Source: Nocardia goodfellowii (GTDB lineage: Bacteria > Actinomycetota > Actinomycetes > Mycobacteriales > Mycobacteriaceae). Taken from it: a stretch of DNA of 64,000 nucleotides. Position numbers and translations under genes: made by a program. Where the stretch lies: assembly GCF_017875645.1 (NCBI RefSeq), contig NZ_JAGGMR010000001.1:3224001-3288000 (forward strand). The letters are read 5' to 3'. The notes under the pieces were generated by a model, which made no database searches, was not told where the DNA came from, and saw only the letters and a list, made by a program, of their open reading frames with translations. Numbering within the stretch: the first letter of the stretch is position 1; each line of letters opens with the position of its first letter. Shown piece by piece: positions 18,576 through 26,145 of this stretch.

Positions 18576-18934
18576 TTGGCCTTCGCCGCCTTGCGCTTGG
18601 GCCGCTCGGCCGCTTTCGTCCGCTTGACGGCGAGGGTGTTCGCGGCATCTACGCGGTCGATCGCCTGTTCGGGCTCGTCATCGATTTCGACGAGTTCGCG
18701 GGGGATGGCCTGTCCGGCACGGTGCTGGGCGATGGACCGCTCGAGGTGGCGCGCGTTGGCGGGGGTGCCGAGCAAGTATGCGGTCTCCTTCAGGGCCTCG
18801 TATTCGCGCAGCGACACGACGACAGCCGGCTCGTGGCCGGCGCGGGTGATCACCACCTCTTCGAGGTCCTCGGTAGCGGCGTCTAGTACCGAGGCGAGGT
18901 TGGCTCGTGCGTCGGTGTAGGTCATCGGCTTCAT
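18572..18934 (-). CDS. yefM: Phd/YefM family antitoxin
   Basis: 120-aa antitoxin whose N-terminal 80 residues are a normal YefM DNA-binding/dimer domain (TYTDARANLASVLD, EEVVITRAGHEPAVVVSLREYEAL). The usual C-terminal neutralising segment follows. It is longer than typical YefM (about 85-95 aa): the last 30 residues end in a very basic Lys/Ala tail (KRTKAAERPKRKAAKAK). Start is ATG 18934 or the in-frame ATG 18925. The operator array begins 8 bp upstream, so the mRNA leader must be very short. Confidence 0.93.
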   Translation of the reverse strand: MKPMTYTDARANLASVLDAATEDLEEVVITRAGHEPAVVVSLREYEALKETAYLLGTPANARHLERSIAQHRAGQAIPRELVEIDDEPEQAIDRVDAANTLAVKRTKAAERPKRKAAKAK

Positions 18935-18941
18935 ACCGCTA

Positions 18942-18973
18942 CTGTACAGAAAGCTGTACAGAAAGCTGTACAG
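18942..18973. promoter_or_regulatory. YefM-YoeB operator: three CTGTACAG palindromes, 12-bp period
   Basis: CTGTACAG occurs three times at 18942-18949, 18954-18961 and 18966-18973, separated by the same AAAG-type spacer, immediately upstream of the antitoxin start. In E. coli the yefM-yoeB operator uses TGTACA core palindromes 12 bp centre to centre, so core and spacing both match. The E. coli operator has two boxes; here there are three. Confidence 0.85.
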
Positions 18974-19111
18974 GTCTGGAGGTGCGTGCTGTGTGGCCCA
19001 GTCGGCATCCGCCGGATGGCGCGGTAAAGCCTCGCCGGGTGTCGGCTGACCGAGCTACCGTTTCTGTCAGGGGGCCGGGCAGGAGTCCGGCCGCTGGGCA
19101 GGAAGGACCAT

Positions 19112-19693
19112 ATGCGCAAGCTCACGTATTACGTCGCGTCGACGATCGACGGTTTCATCGCCACCGAGGAGGGTTCGGTCGATTTCTTCCCGGTGGGGGG
19201 CGACCACGGGCCGGCGATCACCGCGCAATACCCGGAGACGCTGCCGGCGAAGGTGCGCGAGGCCAGAGGCATCACCAAGAAGGCCGCTTATTTCGACACG
19301 GTGCTGATGGGACGTAAGACGCACGACTTCGGGGTGCGGACCGGCACGTCGAGTCCTTACGCGCATCTACGCCAATTCGTGGTGTCCACCACGCTGCCCG
19401 AAAACCCGGACCCCGCAGTGGAATTGATCGCGGCCGACCCGGTGTCCAAGGTGCGGGAGCTCAAACGTGAGAAGGGCTTGGGCATCTGGCTCTGCGGCGG
19501 CGGGGAACTCGCACAGGTGCTGCTGCCGGAGATCGATCAGATCTTTCTGAAGCTGTATCCGATCGTGCTGGGGCGCGGCAAGTCGCTGTTCGGTTCCGGC
19601 CCGCGGCTGCCCGATCCGGCCCGGTTCCGGGTGATCACCAGCCGCGTCTTCGAGGATGGAGTCGCCTTCGTGAAGTACAGCCGGATTCGATAG
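19112..19693 (+). CDS. Dihydrofolate reductase family (RibD C-terminal-like) protein
   Basis: 193-aa Rossmann-like protein of the RibD C-terminal/DHFR-like family: RKLTYYVASTIDGFIA at the start, VLMGRKTHDFG, and LCGGGELAQVLLPEIDQI with KLYPIVLGRGKSLF near the end. These proteins bind NADPH, but the substrate of the stand-alone members is usually unknown; a true DHFR role is unlikely. AGGAAGGA lies just upstream of ATG 19112. A second, diverged member of the family is at 61167. Confidence 0.88.
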   Translation: MRKLTYYVASTIDGFIATEEGSVDFFPVGGDHGPAITAQYPETLPAKVREARGITKKAAYFDTVLMGRKTHDFGVRTGTSSPYAHLRQFVVSTTLPENPDPAVELIAADPVSKVRELKREKGLGIWLCGGGELAQVLLPEIDQIFLKLYPIVLGRGKSLFGSGPRLPDPARFRVITSRVFEDGVAFVKYSRIR

Positions 19694-19698
19694 CCGCG

Positions 19699-20745
19699 AT
19701 GGCCGACCAGGATCCGACCGTGCCGGGCCCCACACCGGGCCCGGTGGAAGCGCTGCGCGAGATCGGGTTCTGGTTGGAACGCGCTCGCGCCGAGACCCAT
19801 CGGGTGAAGGCGTACCGGCGTGCGGCCGATGTGGTCGCCGAGCTGTCCCCCGCCGAGCGCGCGCAGCACGAACGGGCGCACAGCTGGCAGGAACTGTCCG
19901 GGATCGGGCCGAAGACCGCCGCCGTCATCGAGCAGGCGTGCGCCGGTGCGGTCCCGGACTACTTGGCCGATCTGAGGTCCGACGCGAAACCTATCGGCGC
20001 GCCGGGTAAACCGTTGCGCTCGCGGTTGCGCGGCGATCTGCACACGCACTCCAACTGGTCCGACGGCGGCAGTCCGATCAACGAAATGATGAGCGTCGCC
20101 GCGGCATTGGGGCACGAGTACTGCGCGCTGACCGATCATTCGCCGCGGCTGACCGTCGCCAACGGGTTGTCCGCGGACCGTTTGCGGCGGCAACTGGAGA
20201 TCGTGGCCGAACTGAACGAGCAGCTCGCGCCGTTCCGGATCCTCACCGGTATCGAGGTCGACATCCTCGACGACGGCACCCTCGATCAAGAGGCGGATCT
20301 GCTCGCTCAACTGGATATCGTTGTGGCGAGCGTGCATTCGCATCTGCGTGCCGACAGCGAGGTGATGACCAAGCGAATGGTGTATGCCGTAGCGAATCCG
20401 AATGTGGACGTGCTCGGACACTGCACCGGCCGCCTGTTGACCGGCGGGCGCGGCACCCGCCCCGAATCGTCCTTCGACGCCGAGGTGGTGTTCGAGGCCT
20501 GTAAGCAGTACGGCACGGCCGTGGAGATCAACTGCCGCCCGGAACGCCAGGATCCGCCCTCGCGGTTGATGAAACTCGCCGTGGAGACCGGCTGCTATTT
20601 CGCCATCGACACCGACGCGCACGCGCCCGGCCAGCTGGACTGGCAAGGGTACGGCTGCGAACGCGCGGTCGCGAACGAGGTCCCCGCGGAGCGCGTCATC
20701 AATACTTGGCCACTGGACGAGTTGCTCGCTTGGCGGACCCGCTAG
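19699..20745 (+). CDS. PHP-domain phosphoesterase with N-terminal helix-hairpin-helix
   Basis: 348 aa. Residues 1-110 form a PolX-like helix-hairpin-helix region (QELSGIGPKTAAVIEQA). From about 115 a PHP metal-dependent phosphoesterase follows, with GDLHTHSNWSDG, LTDHSPR, TGIEVDIL, VASVHSHL, LGHCTGR and DTDAHAPG supplying the metal ligands. The DNA polymerase X palm is missing, so this is the PHP half only and probably acts as an exonuclease or phosphatase in DNA metabolism. It starts 5 bp after the DHFR-like gene, so the two are likely co-transcribed. Confidence 0.88.
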   Translation: MADQDPTVPGPTPGPVEALREIGFWLERARAETHRVKAYRRAADVVAELSPAERAQHERAHSWQELSGIGPKTAAVIEQACAGAVPDYLADLRSDAKPIGAPGKPLRSRLRGDLHTHSNWSDGGSPINEMMSVAAALGHEYCALTDHSPRLTVANGLSADRLRRQLEIVAELNEQLAPFRILTGIEVDILDDGTLDQEADLLAQLDIVVASVHSHLRADSEVMTKRMVYAVANPNVDVLGHCTGRLLTGGRGTRPESSFDAEVVFEACKQYGTAVEINCRPERQDPPSRLMKLAVETGCYFAIDTDAHAPGQLDWQGYGCERAVANEVPAERVINTWPLDELLAWRTR

Positions 20746-20813
20746 CCCGGCTTCGTGTCACATTTGCCGGGGCTGTCTCGTCTAGTTGGTGAAGACCGAC
20801 GAAAGGACATCGA

Positions 20814-21254
20814 ATGCCTCGCCTGAACCTGCCCGAACTCGCGCCCGAGGTCTATAAAGGCTGGTACGACGCCGAGATGGCGATCCGCCGCGGGCCGCTC
20901 GACGCGACGGTCCGGGAGCTGGTCAAGATCCGGGTCTCCCAGATCAACGGCTGCCTGTTCTGCATCGACATGCATACCACCGACGCCCGGCTGCACGGCG
21001 AAACCGAGCAGCGTATCTACTACCTGAACGCCTGGCGGGAGTCGGTGAAGTTCACCGATGCGGAGAAGGCCGCGCTCGCGTACGCCGAGGAGGTGACCAC
21101 ACTGGGTCCGCACGGCGTGACCGATGCGGTTTGGGCCGAGGTCGAGAAGCATTTCGAGGAAGGCGCCCGCGCGGGTCTGGTGGCGGTGACGGCCATGATC
21201 AACCTGTGGAACCGGATCGGCGTACCGCTGCGAATGGAGCCGGCCGCGCCGTGA
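20814..21254 (+). CDS. Carboxymuconolactone decarboxylase / AhpD-like protein
   Basis: 146-aa AhpD-fold protein with the redox motif CLFCIDMH (Cys47, Cys50, His54), the peroxidase-type active site of this family. It starts RLNLPELAPEVYKGWYDAE and shows the usual ALAYAEEVT stretch. Such proteins reduce alkyl hydroperoxides or act as decarboxylase-like enzymes. Start ATG 20814 after GAAAGGA. No operon partner is evident. Confidence 0.9.
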   Translation: MPRLNLPELAPEVYKGWYDAEMAIRRGPLDATVRELVKIRVSQINGCLFCIDMHTTDARLHGETEQRIYYLNAWRESVKFTDAEKAALAYAEEVTTLGPHGVTDAVWAEVEKHFEEGARAGLVAVTAMINLWNRIGVPLRMEPAAP

Positions 21255-21263
21255 GCAGGGCAC

Positions 21264-21551
21264 TCAATCGGTCGGCGGCAGGATCGGGCGGCTGAACAGT
21301 TCCTCGATCGGCTGCGGGCCGGTGTAGCGCCGGCAGCCGCACTGGATCCACTCGTACAGACCGCCCATATTGCGGCGGCGAATCTCACTGTGGCACAGAC
21401 CTTTTTCCGGGTCGTGCATCGACAGGTCGTGGCCGCAGCCGCAGCGGGCGACCACCGCGGTGGCGCGGGCGGGGCGGCGGGCGTATCGGCCCACGACCCA
21501 GCCGGCTCCGAGGAGCCCGGCTCCGACGGCGAGACTGAGGGGATCGAACAT
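21264..21551 (-). CDS. Small membrane-anchored Cys-rich protein, unknown function
   Basis: 95 aa. One N-terminal membrane span (LSLAVGAGLLGAGWVVGRYA) is followed by a soluble part with CGCGHDLSMHDPEKGLC, then CGCRRY. The Cys/His pattern suggests a metal site. I recognise it only as an actinobacterial conserved hypothetical type. ATG 21551 was preferred because the hydrophobic span begins directly after it; the longer frame upstream lacks a ribosome binding site. Convergent with the AhpD-like gene. Confidence 0.75.
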   Translation of the reverse strand: MFDPLSLAVGAGLLGAGWVVGRYARRPARATAVVARCGCGHDLSMHDPEKGLCHSEIRRRNMGGLYEWIQCGCRRYTGPQPIEELFSRPILPPTD

Positions 21552-21606
21552 GCTTCCAGGGTAGGCCACCGCCGACTTGTCAGTGGTCTGAGCCAGGATG
21601 GAGGGT

Positions 21607-22692
21607 ATGACGGAACTATCGCTGCGGGAACTGAACCGGACGCTGCTGGTGCGCCAGATGCTGGCCGAGCGGGTCGAGCTCACGCCGCTGGAGCTGGTCC
21701 GGCATCTGGTGGCGGTACAGGGCCAGGAACCGAACTGGCCCTACGTCGGATTGTGGACGCGGCTGGTCGATTTCACCCACGCCGAGCTCGAAGCTCTGCT
21801 GCACGACCGGAAATTGGTGCGCTCCACCATGATTCGCCGCACTGTGCACCTCGCCGCCGCCGAGGATTTCGCCTGGCTGCGGCCCACGATGCAGCCCTGG
21901 ATCGACGCGATGCTGAAAGCGGCCTATTACCGCGAGGAGATCGAGGGCGTCGACCTGGAGCGCTTGGCCGCCACCGGCCGCGCGCTGTTGTCCGGTAAGG
22001 CATTGTCCCGCAGTGATTTCGGCAAACTCCTCGCCGAGCACTTCCCGGACCGCCATGTTCGCCGCCTCGCCGAATCCGTCGAAGTCATGGTCCCGCTCGC
22101 ACACAGCCCCGAAACCGGCGCCTGGGGGCGCTGGCGCAACCGTTACGTCACCGTCGGCCTCGCCGACGAGTGGATCGGCACGCCCCTCGCCGCCGCCGAC
22201 CCGCAGCAGCTGATCCGCCGCTATCTCGCCGCCTTCGGCCCGGCCACCGTAGCCGACATGCAGGCATGGTCCGGCACCACCAAGCTCGCCGAGGTGATCG
22301 ACGATATGCGTTCGGAGCTGGCGGTTTTCACCGACGACCAGCACAAGGTCCTCTTCGATCTGCCCGACGCTCCGCTGGCCGATCCCGACCTGGAGGTCCC
22401 GGTCCGCTTCCTGCCCGCCTTCGACAACGCCGTCCTCGGTCACAAAGACCGCCGCCGCATCATCGCCGAGGAAGATCGCCTGCGCATCGCCAAGGAGGCC
22501 TCCGCCGGTGTCCCCATGTACCTGGTAGACGGCTTCGTCCACGGCCGCTGGGCACTCGACGACGCCACCATCCGCATCACGCCCTGGTATCCGCTGTCCA
22601 GCGCCGACGAGGCCGCCGTACGCGCCGAGGCCGAAGCGCTGCTGCCGTTCATCGCGCCGGGCGCGGAGGGGAAGGTCGTCATCGAGGGGTAG
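21607..22692 (+). CDS. Winged-helix DNA-binding domain protein (HTH_42 family)
   Basis: 361-aa protein of the YcaQ/AlkZ-like superfamily: LSLRELNRTLLVRQML, LVAVQGQEPNWPYVGLWTR, STMIRRTVHLAAAEDF, and WSGTTKLAEV later. YcaQ/AlkZ members are DNA glycosylases for interstrand cross-links and N-alkyl lesions, so a DNA-repair role is plausible. The motif QGQ near residue 39 fits the family's QxQ active-site motif. ATG 21607 is supported by AGGA at 21595-21598; ATG 21598 is an alternative. Confidence 0.85.
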   Translation: MTELSLRELNRTLLVRQMLAERVELTPLELVRHLVAVQGQEPNWPYVGLWTRLVDFTHAELEALLHDRKLVRSTMIRRTVHLAAAEDFAWLRPTMQPWIDAMLKAAYYREEIEGVDLERLAATGRALLSGKALSRSDFGKLLAEHFPDRHVRRLAESVEVMVPLAHSPETGAWGRWRNRYVTVGLADEWIGTPLAAADPQQLIRRYLAAFGPATVADMQAWSGTTKLAEVIDDMRSELAVFTDDQHKVLFDLPDAPLADPDLEVPVRFLPAFDNAVLGHKDRRRIIAEEDRLRIAKEASAGVPMYLVDGFVHGRWALDDATIRITPWYPLSSADEAAVRAEAEALLPFIAPGAEGKVVIEG

Positions 22693-22703
22693 GCGGCGCC
22701 GGC

Positions 22704-23183
22704 TCACGCTGTCGTGGCGGGTGCCTTGACGCGGCTGCGCAGGACGACTTCGCCCTGCTGGATGCGCACGGTGGTACCGGAGGGGTCGCGGAATGCGGAA
22801 TCCCTTGGCCCCCAAGGGCGATCGACGGGTTCCTGGAGGACTTCGGCACCGGCGGCTCTGACACGTTCGAAGGTGGCGTCGAGGTCGTCGGTGGTGAAGA
22901 CGAGCATGGGGAGGATGCCCTTGGTTAGCAGGGTCTGGAGGGCGTCGCCGTCTTCCTGGGTGCGGCCGGCGTGCGGTCGGGAGAGGACGTACTCGAGGCC
23001 GGGCTGGGCCGGGCTGCTGAGGGTGACCCAGCGTTTGTCGCCGGAGCCGAGGTCGTTGACGAGTTCCAGGCCGAGGGCGTCGCGGTAGAAGGCCAGGGAT
23101 TCGTCGATATCGGTGACGGTCACCTGGAGGTACTGCAGGGCCGGGGCGGTGGGGCGGGGCGGCTGGAACGGTGTGTTGCACAT
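22704..23183 (-). CDS. VOC family (glyoxalase-like) protein
   Basis: 159-aa single-unit vicinal oxygen chelate protein with two beta-alpha-beta-beta-beta modules: LQYLQVTVTDIDESLAFYRD at the start and MLVFTTDDLDATFERVRAAG in the second half, ending RDPSGTTVRIQQ. Members include dioxygenases, glyoxalases and antibiotic-binding proteins; the substrate cannot be told. ATG 23183 gives a compact domain, and the longer frame upstream overlaps the divergent YdcF gene. Confidence 0.88.
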   Translation of the reverse strand: MCNTPFQPPRPTAPALQYLQVTVTDIDESLAFYRDALGLELVNDLGSGDKRWVTLSSPAQPGLEYVLSRPHAGRTQEDGDALQTLLTKGILPMLVFTTDDLDATFERVRAAGAEVLQEPVDRPWGPRDSAFRDPSGTTVRIQQGEVVLRSRVKAPATTA

Positions 23184-23256
23184 GAGAATTACGGTAGGTG
23201 TGCGCAGGGTGCCGGGGCTTCTCGATTCCTGATCACTGATGTGCTTGGCTGACCTG

Positions 23257-23832
23257 ATGCGGAAACGGACCTGGCTGACAGTTGGCGGTGTCGTGCTGAC
23301 GCTGTTGTGGGGTGAGTGGGAGAACTGGCGGGCCTCCCGCCGGGAAGTAGGGTCCGCGCAGGGCGGCTCCGAGGCCGTCGTGGTGCTCGGGTACCGCAAC
23401 GCGGGGGCGCGCGCCAACGCGATGAACAAGTGGCGGGTGCGTGCTGGTCTGAGGTCGATCGACTCCGAGGCGGACGAGAGTCGGCTCGTGCTGTGCGGCG
23501 GCGCGTGCGGGGGCCCGCGCAGCGAAGCGGCGCTGATGGCCGAGTACGCCAGAGACAGGTGTGGGTATCGCGGAACGCTCGTGCTCGAGGAGCAGAGCCG
23601 GAGTACTTGGGAGAACATCGCTTTCGCGATTCCGCTGCTCGACGACGTGGACCGTATCAAGATCGTTTCGCTGCCCCTGCACGCGGAGAAGGCCCGGCGT
23701 TATCTCGCTCGTCAACGTCCCGACCTGGCGTCGCGTCTGGTCCCCGGCGCGGAGTACCGGTTCGGTGAGTGGATGCCGCTGAAACCGGTGCTCGCGCTCT
23801 ACGGTTTGCGAAAGGACGCGCAGGGTCGCTAA
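23257..23832 (+). CDS. YdcF-like protein (DUF218)
   Basis: About 191 aa. One N-terminal hydrophobic segment (TWLTVGGVVLTLLW) precedes a DUF218 domain: AVVVLGYRNAGARANAM, RLVLCGGACGGPRSEA, EEQSRSTWENIAFA and KIVSLPLHAEKARRYL. The Cys-containing GGACGGPRSEA replaces the usual SGG...SEA motif. DUF218 proteins bind nucleotide-like or vancomycin-like ligands and are tied to envelope functions. ATG 23257 or 23239 could be the start; neither has a clear ribosome binding site. Confidence 0.8.
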   Translation: MRKRTWLTVGGVVLTLLWGEWENWRASRREVGSAQGGSEAVVVLGYRNAGARANAMNKWRVRAGLRSIDSEADESRLVLCGGACGGPRSEAALMAEYARDRCGYRGTLVLEEQSRSTWENIAFAIPLLDDVDRIKIVSLPLHAEKARRYLARQRPDLASRLVPGAEYRFGEWMPLKPVLALYGLRKDAQGR

Positions 23833-24282
23833 CGCGGCGTCGACCGGGTGATTTGTGGTGGGCGGTGAGCGGGGAACACCGGTGGGAGTGTCGTGGGTGT
23901 AGCGGTGTACTGACCGCCGGTGGGGGTTGTCGGAATCAGCGGTGTGGGGGTCGCTGGTGGGGGTCGTGGGGGTCAGCGGTGCGGGGGTCCCCGGCGCGGT
24001 TGTCGGAATCAGCGGTGCGGGGGTCCCCGGCGCGGGTGTCGTTGTGGGGGTCAGCGGCGGAGCGCCCCCCGGCGGAGGTGTCGCCGTGGAGGTGAACGGT
24101 TCAGTGATCACCGGGTAGGTGAAGGGTCGCTGCTGGTTGAGGGGGACTTCTTCGAGGGTGGATTCGAAAGCCAGTACCCCGCCGAGCATTAGAGTTGCGG
24201 TTGTCACCGCGCCGAGCGCGAAACGCAGGACCGAATTGCTGTGCCATCGGGTGGGACCATCGGATTGCCTGTCGTGCCGCAT
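23829..24282 (-). CDS. Proline/threonine-rich membrane-anchored protein, probably frameshifted
   Basis: From ATG 24282 (GGGAG 6 nt upstream) a short basic N-terminus and one membrane span (VLRFALGAVTTATLMLGGVLAF) lead into a Pro/Thr-rich repeat (PAPGTPAPLIPTT, APGTPAPLTPTT). Near 23960-23990 the frame that keeps Pro/Thr composition shifts by one base: continuing as read runs on antisense through the YdcF gene to 23233, while the shifted frame gives TPTPLIPTTPTGGQYTATPT and stops at 23829, tail to tail with the YdcF stop. I take the second as the intended product, about 150 aa. The change could be an indel in the C-tracts of the repeat or a sequencing error. Function unknown; likely an extracytoplasmic stalk. 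Confidence 0.6.
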
Positions 24283-24359
24283 AACAACTCCCACCTGTAC
24301 CCCTCACGAAATCGATCGGGGTAGGCGGCGCGAAGGTTACGGGCCATTAAGCTCGGCGC

Positions 24360-24488
24360 ATGAATTCGGTGTCGATGGCCGGTACGGATTGCACTGCCTG
24401 TGCGGCATTCTCGCCGCGGTCGGCTGAGAAAGGCTGTCCCGCTGGGTCGGACGGCCTTGCGCACGGTGCGGGTGGCGAGCACACGTGA
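24360..24488 (+). CDS. Possible 42-aa leader ORF coupled to the MerR gene
   Basis: ATG 24360 opens a 42-codon frame with three Cys (DCTACAAF ... KGCPAG) whose TGA (24486-24488) overlaps the MerR GTG (GTGA). No domain is recognised and there is no clear ribosome binding site. The overlap is suggestive of translational coupling but could be chance. Confidence 0.25.
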   Translation: MNSVSMAGTDCTACAAFSPRSAEKGCPAGSDGLAHGAGGEHT

Positions 24489-25273
24489 GCGGCGGCGGAG
24501 TGACGATCGGCCAGGCCGCCGCGTTCGTCGGCGTCACGATCAAGACCGTGCGGCACTACCACAAGCAGGGTTTGGTCGCTGAACCCGAACGCGACAGCTC
24601 CGGCTATCGCCGATACGGTTCGGCTGACCTATTGCGCCTGGTCCAGGTCCGCACGCTGGCCGCCGCGGGGGTGCCGCTGGCCGAGATCGGCCCGTTGCTC
24701 GACGCCGACGCGGACCAGTTCGCCGCCGCCCTCGCCGACGTCGAACGGGAACTCACCGCCCGGATCGCGGAATTGTCCGCCCGCCGCGACACGCTGCACC
24801 GGCTCGCCGACGGCAACCGCACGCTCCTGCCTGACCGCGCGGTCGCGCTGCTGGAGCGGATGCCCGGCCTGGGCTTTCCGCCGGCGGAGGTGGAGACCGC
24901 CCGGGAAGGCTGGGTGCTGGCCAAGGCGCTGGCGCCGGAAGGTTTCGACGAGTACCTCACCCACCTCGAGCGCGCCCTCGACGACCCCCGGTTCGTCGCC
25001 ATCAGCCTGCGCGGTTCGGAGGTGACGAGCTGGGCGCCGGATGATCCCCGCATCGAGGAACTCGCCACCGACATGGTCGAGCACTATCTCGCCAACCCCG
25101 AACAGCTGAAGATCCTGACCGGGATGCAGGCGCGCACCGAGGCCGCGACGCGCTACCGGATCATCGCCCACCACGGCGAAACACAGGAGTCGGCGGCGGC
25201 GCAGGTGGCGGCGCTGATCGAGGCCAAGTTGCGTGCCGCGGGCATCTACATCCCGAGACCGGATCCGCACTGA
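24485..25273 (+). CDS. MerR family transcriptional regulator
   Basis: 262 aa. The N-terminal winged helix is typical (VTIGQAAAFVGVTIKTVRHY, SSGYRRYGSADLLRLVQV), followed by a coiled-coil dimerisation helix. A larger C-terminal domain of about 150 residues, rich in Glu/Ala/Arg, probably senses a ligand and resembles the TipAS-type helical domain found in MerR proteins that bind drugs. GTG 24485. Convergent with kdpC; nothing suggests that it controls kdp. Confidence 0.88.
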   Translation: MSGGGVTIGQAAAFVGVTIKTVRHYHKQGLVAEPERDSSGYRRYGSADLLRLVQVRTLAAAGVPLAEIGPLLDADADQFAAALADVERELTARIAELSARRDTLHRLADGNRTLLPDRAVALLERMPGLGFPPAEVETAREGWVLAKALAPEGFDEYLTHLERALDDPRFVAISLRGSEVTSWAPDDPRIEELATDMVEHYLANPEQLKILTGMQARTEAATRYRIIAHHGETQESAAAQVAALIEAKLRAAGIYIPRPDPH

Positions 25274-25277
25274 CCGA

Positions 25278-26144
25278 TCACCCCCGGATGGGGTACCGCT
25301 GGTCCAGATCCAGGTTCAGCCGCAACACGTTGACGCGCTGTTCACCGAGGAATCCGAGGGCGCGGCCCTTGGTATGCGCCGCGACCACCTCCCGCACTTG
25401 CTCGACGGTGGCCCCGCGCACGTCGGCGACTCGCGCCACCTGGATAGCCGCGTACTCGGGGGAGATGTCCGGGTCCAGTCCGCTGCCGCTCGCGGTCACG
25501 GCGTCGGCGGGGACAGCGGGCTCGGCGGAGGCATTTCCCCGAATCGGCACAATCAGCCCGGCGGCGTAGTCCTCGCCCGGCTGCGCGCATTCGACAGTGA
25601 CGCCGCGATAGGAACCGAGGAAAGGCGTTGCGGGACAGAGCTGATTGACGCTGACCACGCGGGTCGGGTGCGCGACATCGCCGTCCGTGCCCCGCGTTCC
25701 GAGCACGGACAGCACCGCTCCGACTCCATCCTCGGTGCAGAATGGCCGGGATCCATCGACGCGCTCCCGGTCGCCTATCGCCCTGCTTCGCGCGCACACC
25801 TGCGTCAAAAGGCTTGCGCGCGCGTCGGTGTCGACGATGTCCTCCGGTCCGAGGTTGCTCGCCGCACTCGACATCGGGTCGTATCCGTCGCCCGCCGCCG
25901 ACGGCCTGCTCTGGAAGTACGGCAGCGCGTTGCCCTCGGCATCGGTGAAGGACTGACCGATCAGACTGGAGCCCACCACCTTTCCGCCGGCCCGCTGCAG
26001 CGAGCCCTCGGCTCCGTCGCGCAGCCCTGGAAGCTGCGCGGCGGCGTAAACCGCCAGGGGATAAACGATTCCGGTGCACACGGTCAGGATCAGGAGCGCG
26101 CGTAACGCGGCGAGGTGTTGCCGGATCCAGGTCGACAGTCGCAT
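25278..26144 (-). CDS. kdpC: Potassium-transporting ATPase subunit KdpC, enlarged
   Basis: Single-span subunit that stabilises the KdpA-KdpB complex. One N-terminal membrane helix ([19 protein letters not shown]), then [16 protein letters not shown] and SNLGP. The conserved C-terminal half is [21 protein letters not shown] through [14 protein letters not shown]. KdpC is normally about 190-200 aa, but here it is 288 aa: roughly residues 103-205 carry an insert with four Cys (117, 136, 170, 186). The start is 1 bp from the kdpB stop. Confidence 0.93.
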   Translation of the reverse strand: MRLSTWIRQHLAALRALLILTVCTGIVYPLAVYAAAQLPGLRDGAEGSLQRAGGKVVGSSLIGQSFTDAEGNALPYFQSRPSAAGDGYDPMSSAASNLGPEDIVDTDARASLLTQVCARSRAIGDRERVDGSRPFCTEDGVGAVLSVLGTRGTDGDVAHPTRVVSVNQLCPATPFLGSYRGVTVECAQPGEDYAAGLIVPIRGNASAEPAVPADAVTASGSGLDPDISPEYAAIQVARVADVRGATVEQVREVVAAHTKGRALGFLGEQRVNVLRLNLDLDQRYPIRG

Positions 26145-26145
26145 A

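Noticed and set aside
23233..23828. Continuation of the Pro-rich protein through ydcF on the minus strand
   Set aside because: Composition changes completely and the frame is antisense to a recognisable DUF218 domain; the shifted frame ending at 23829 is more credible.
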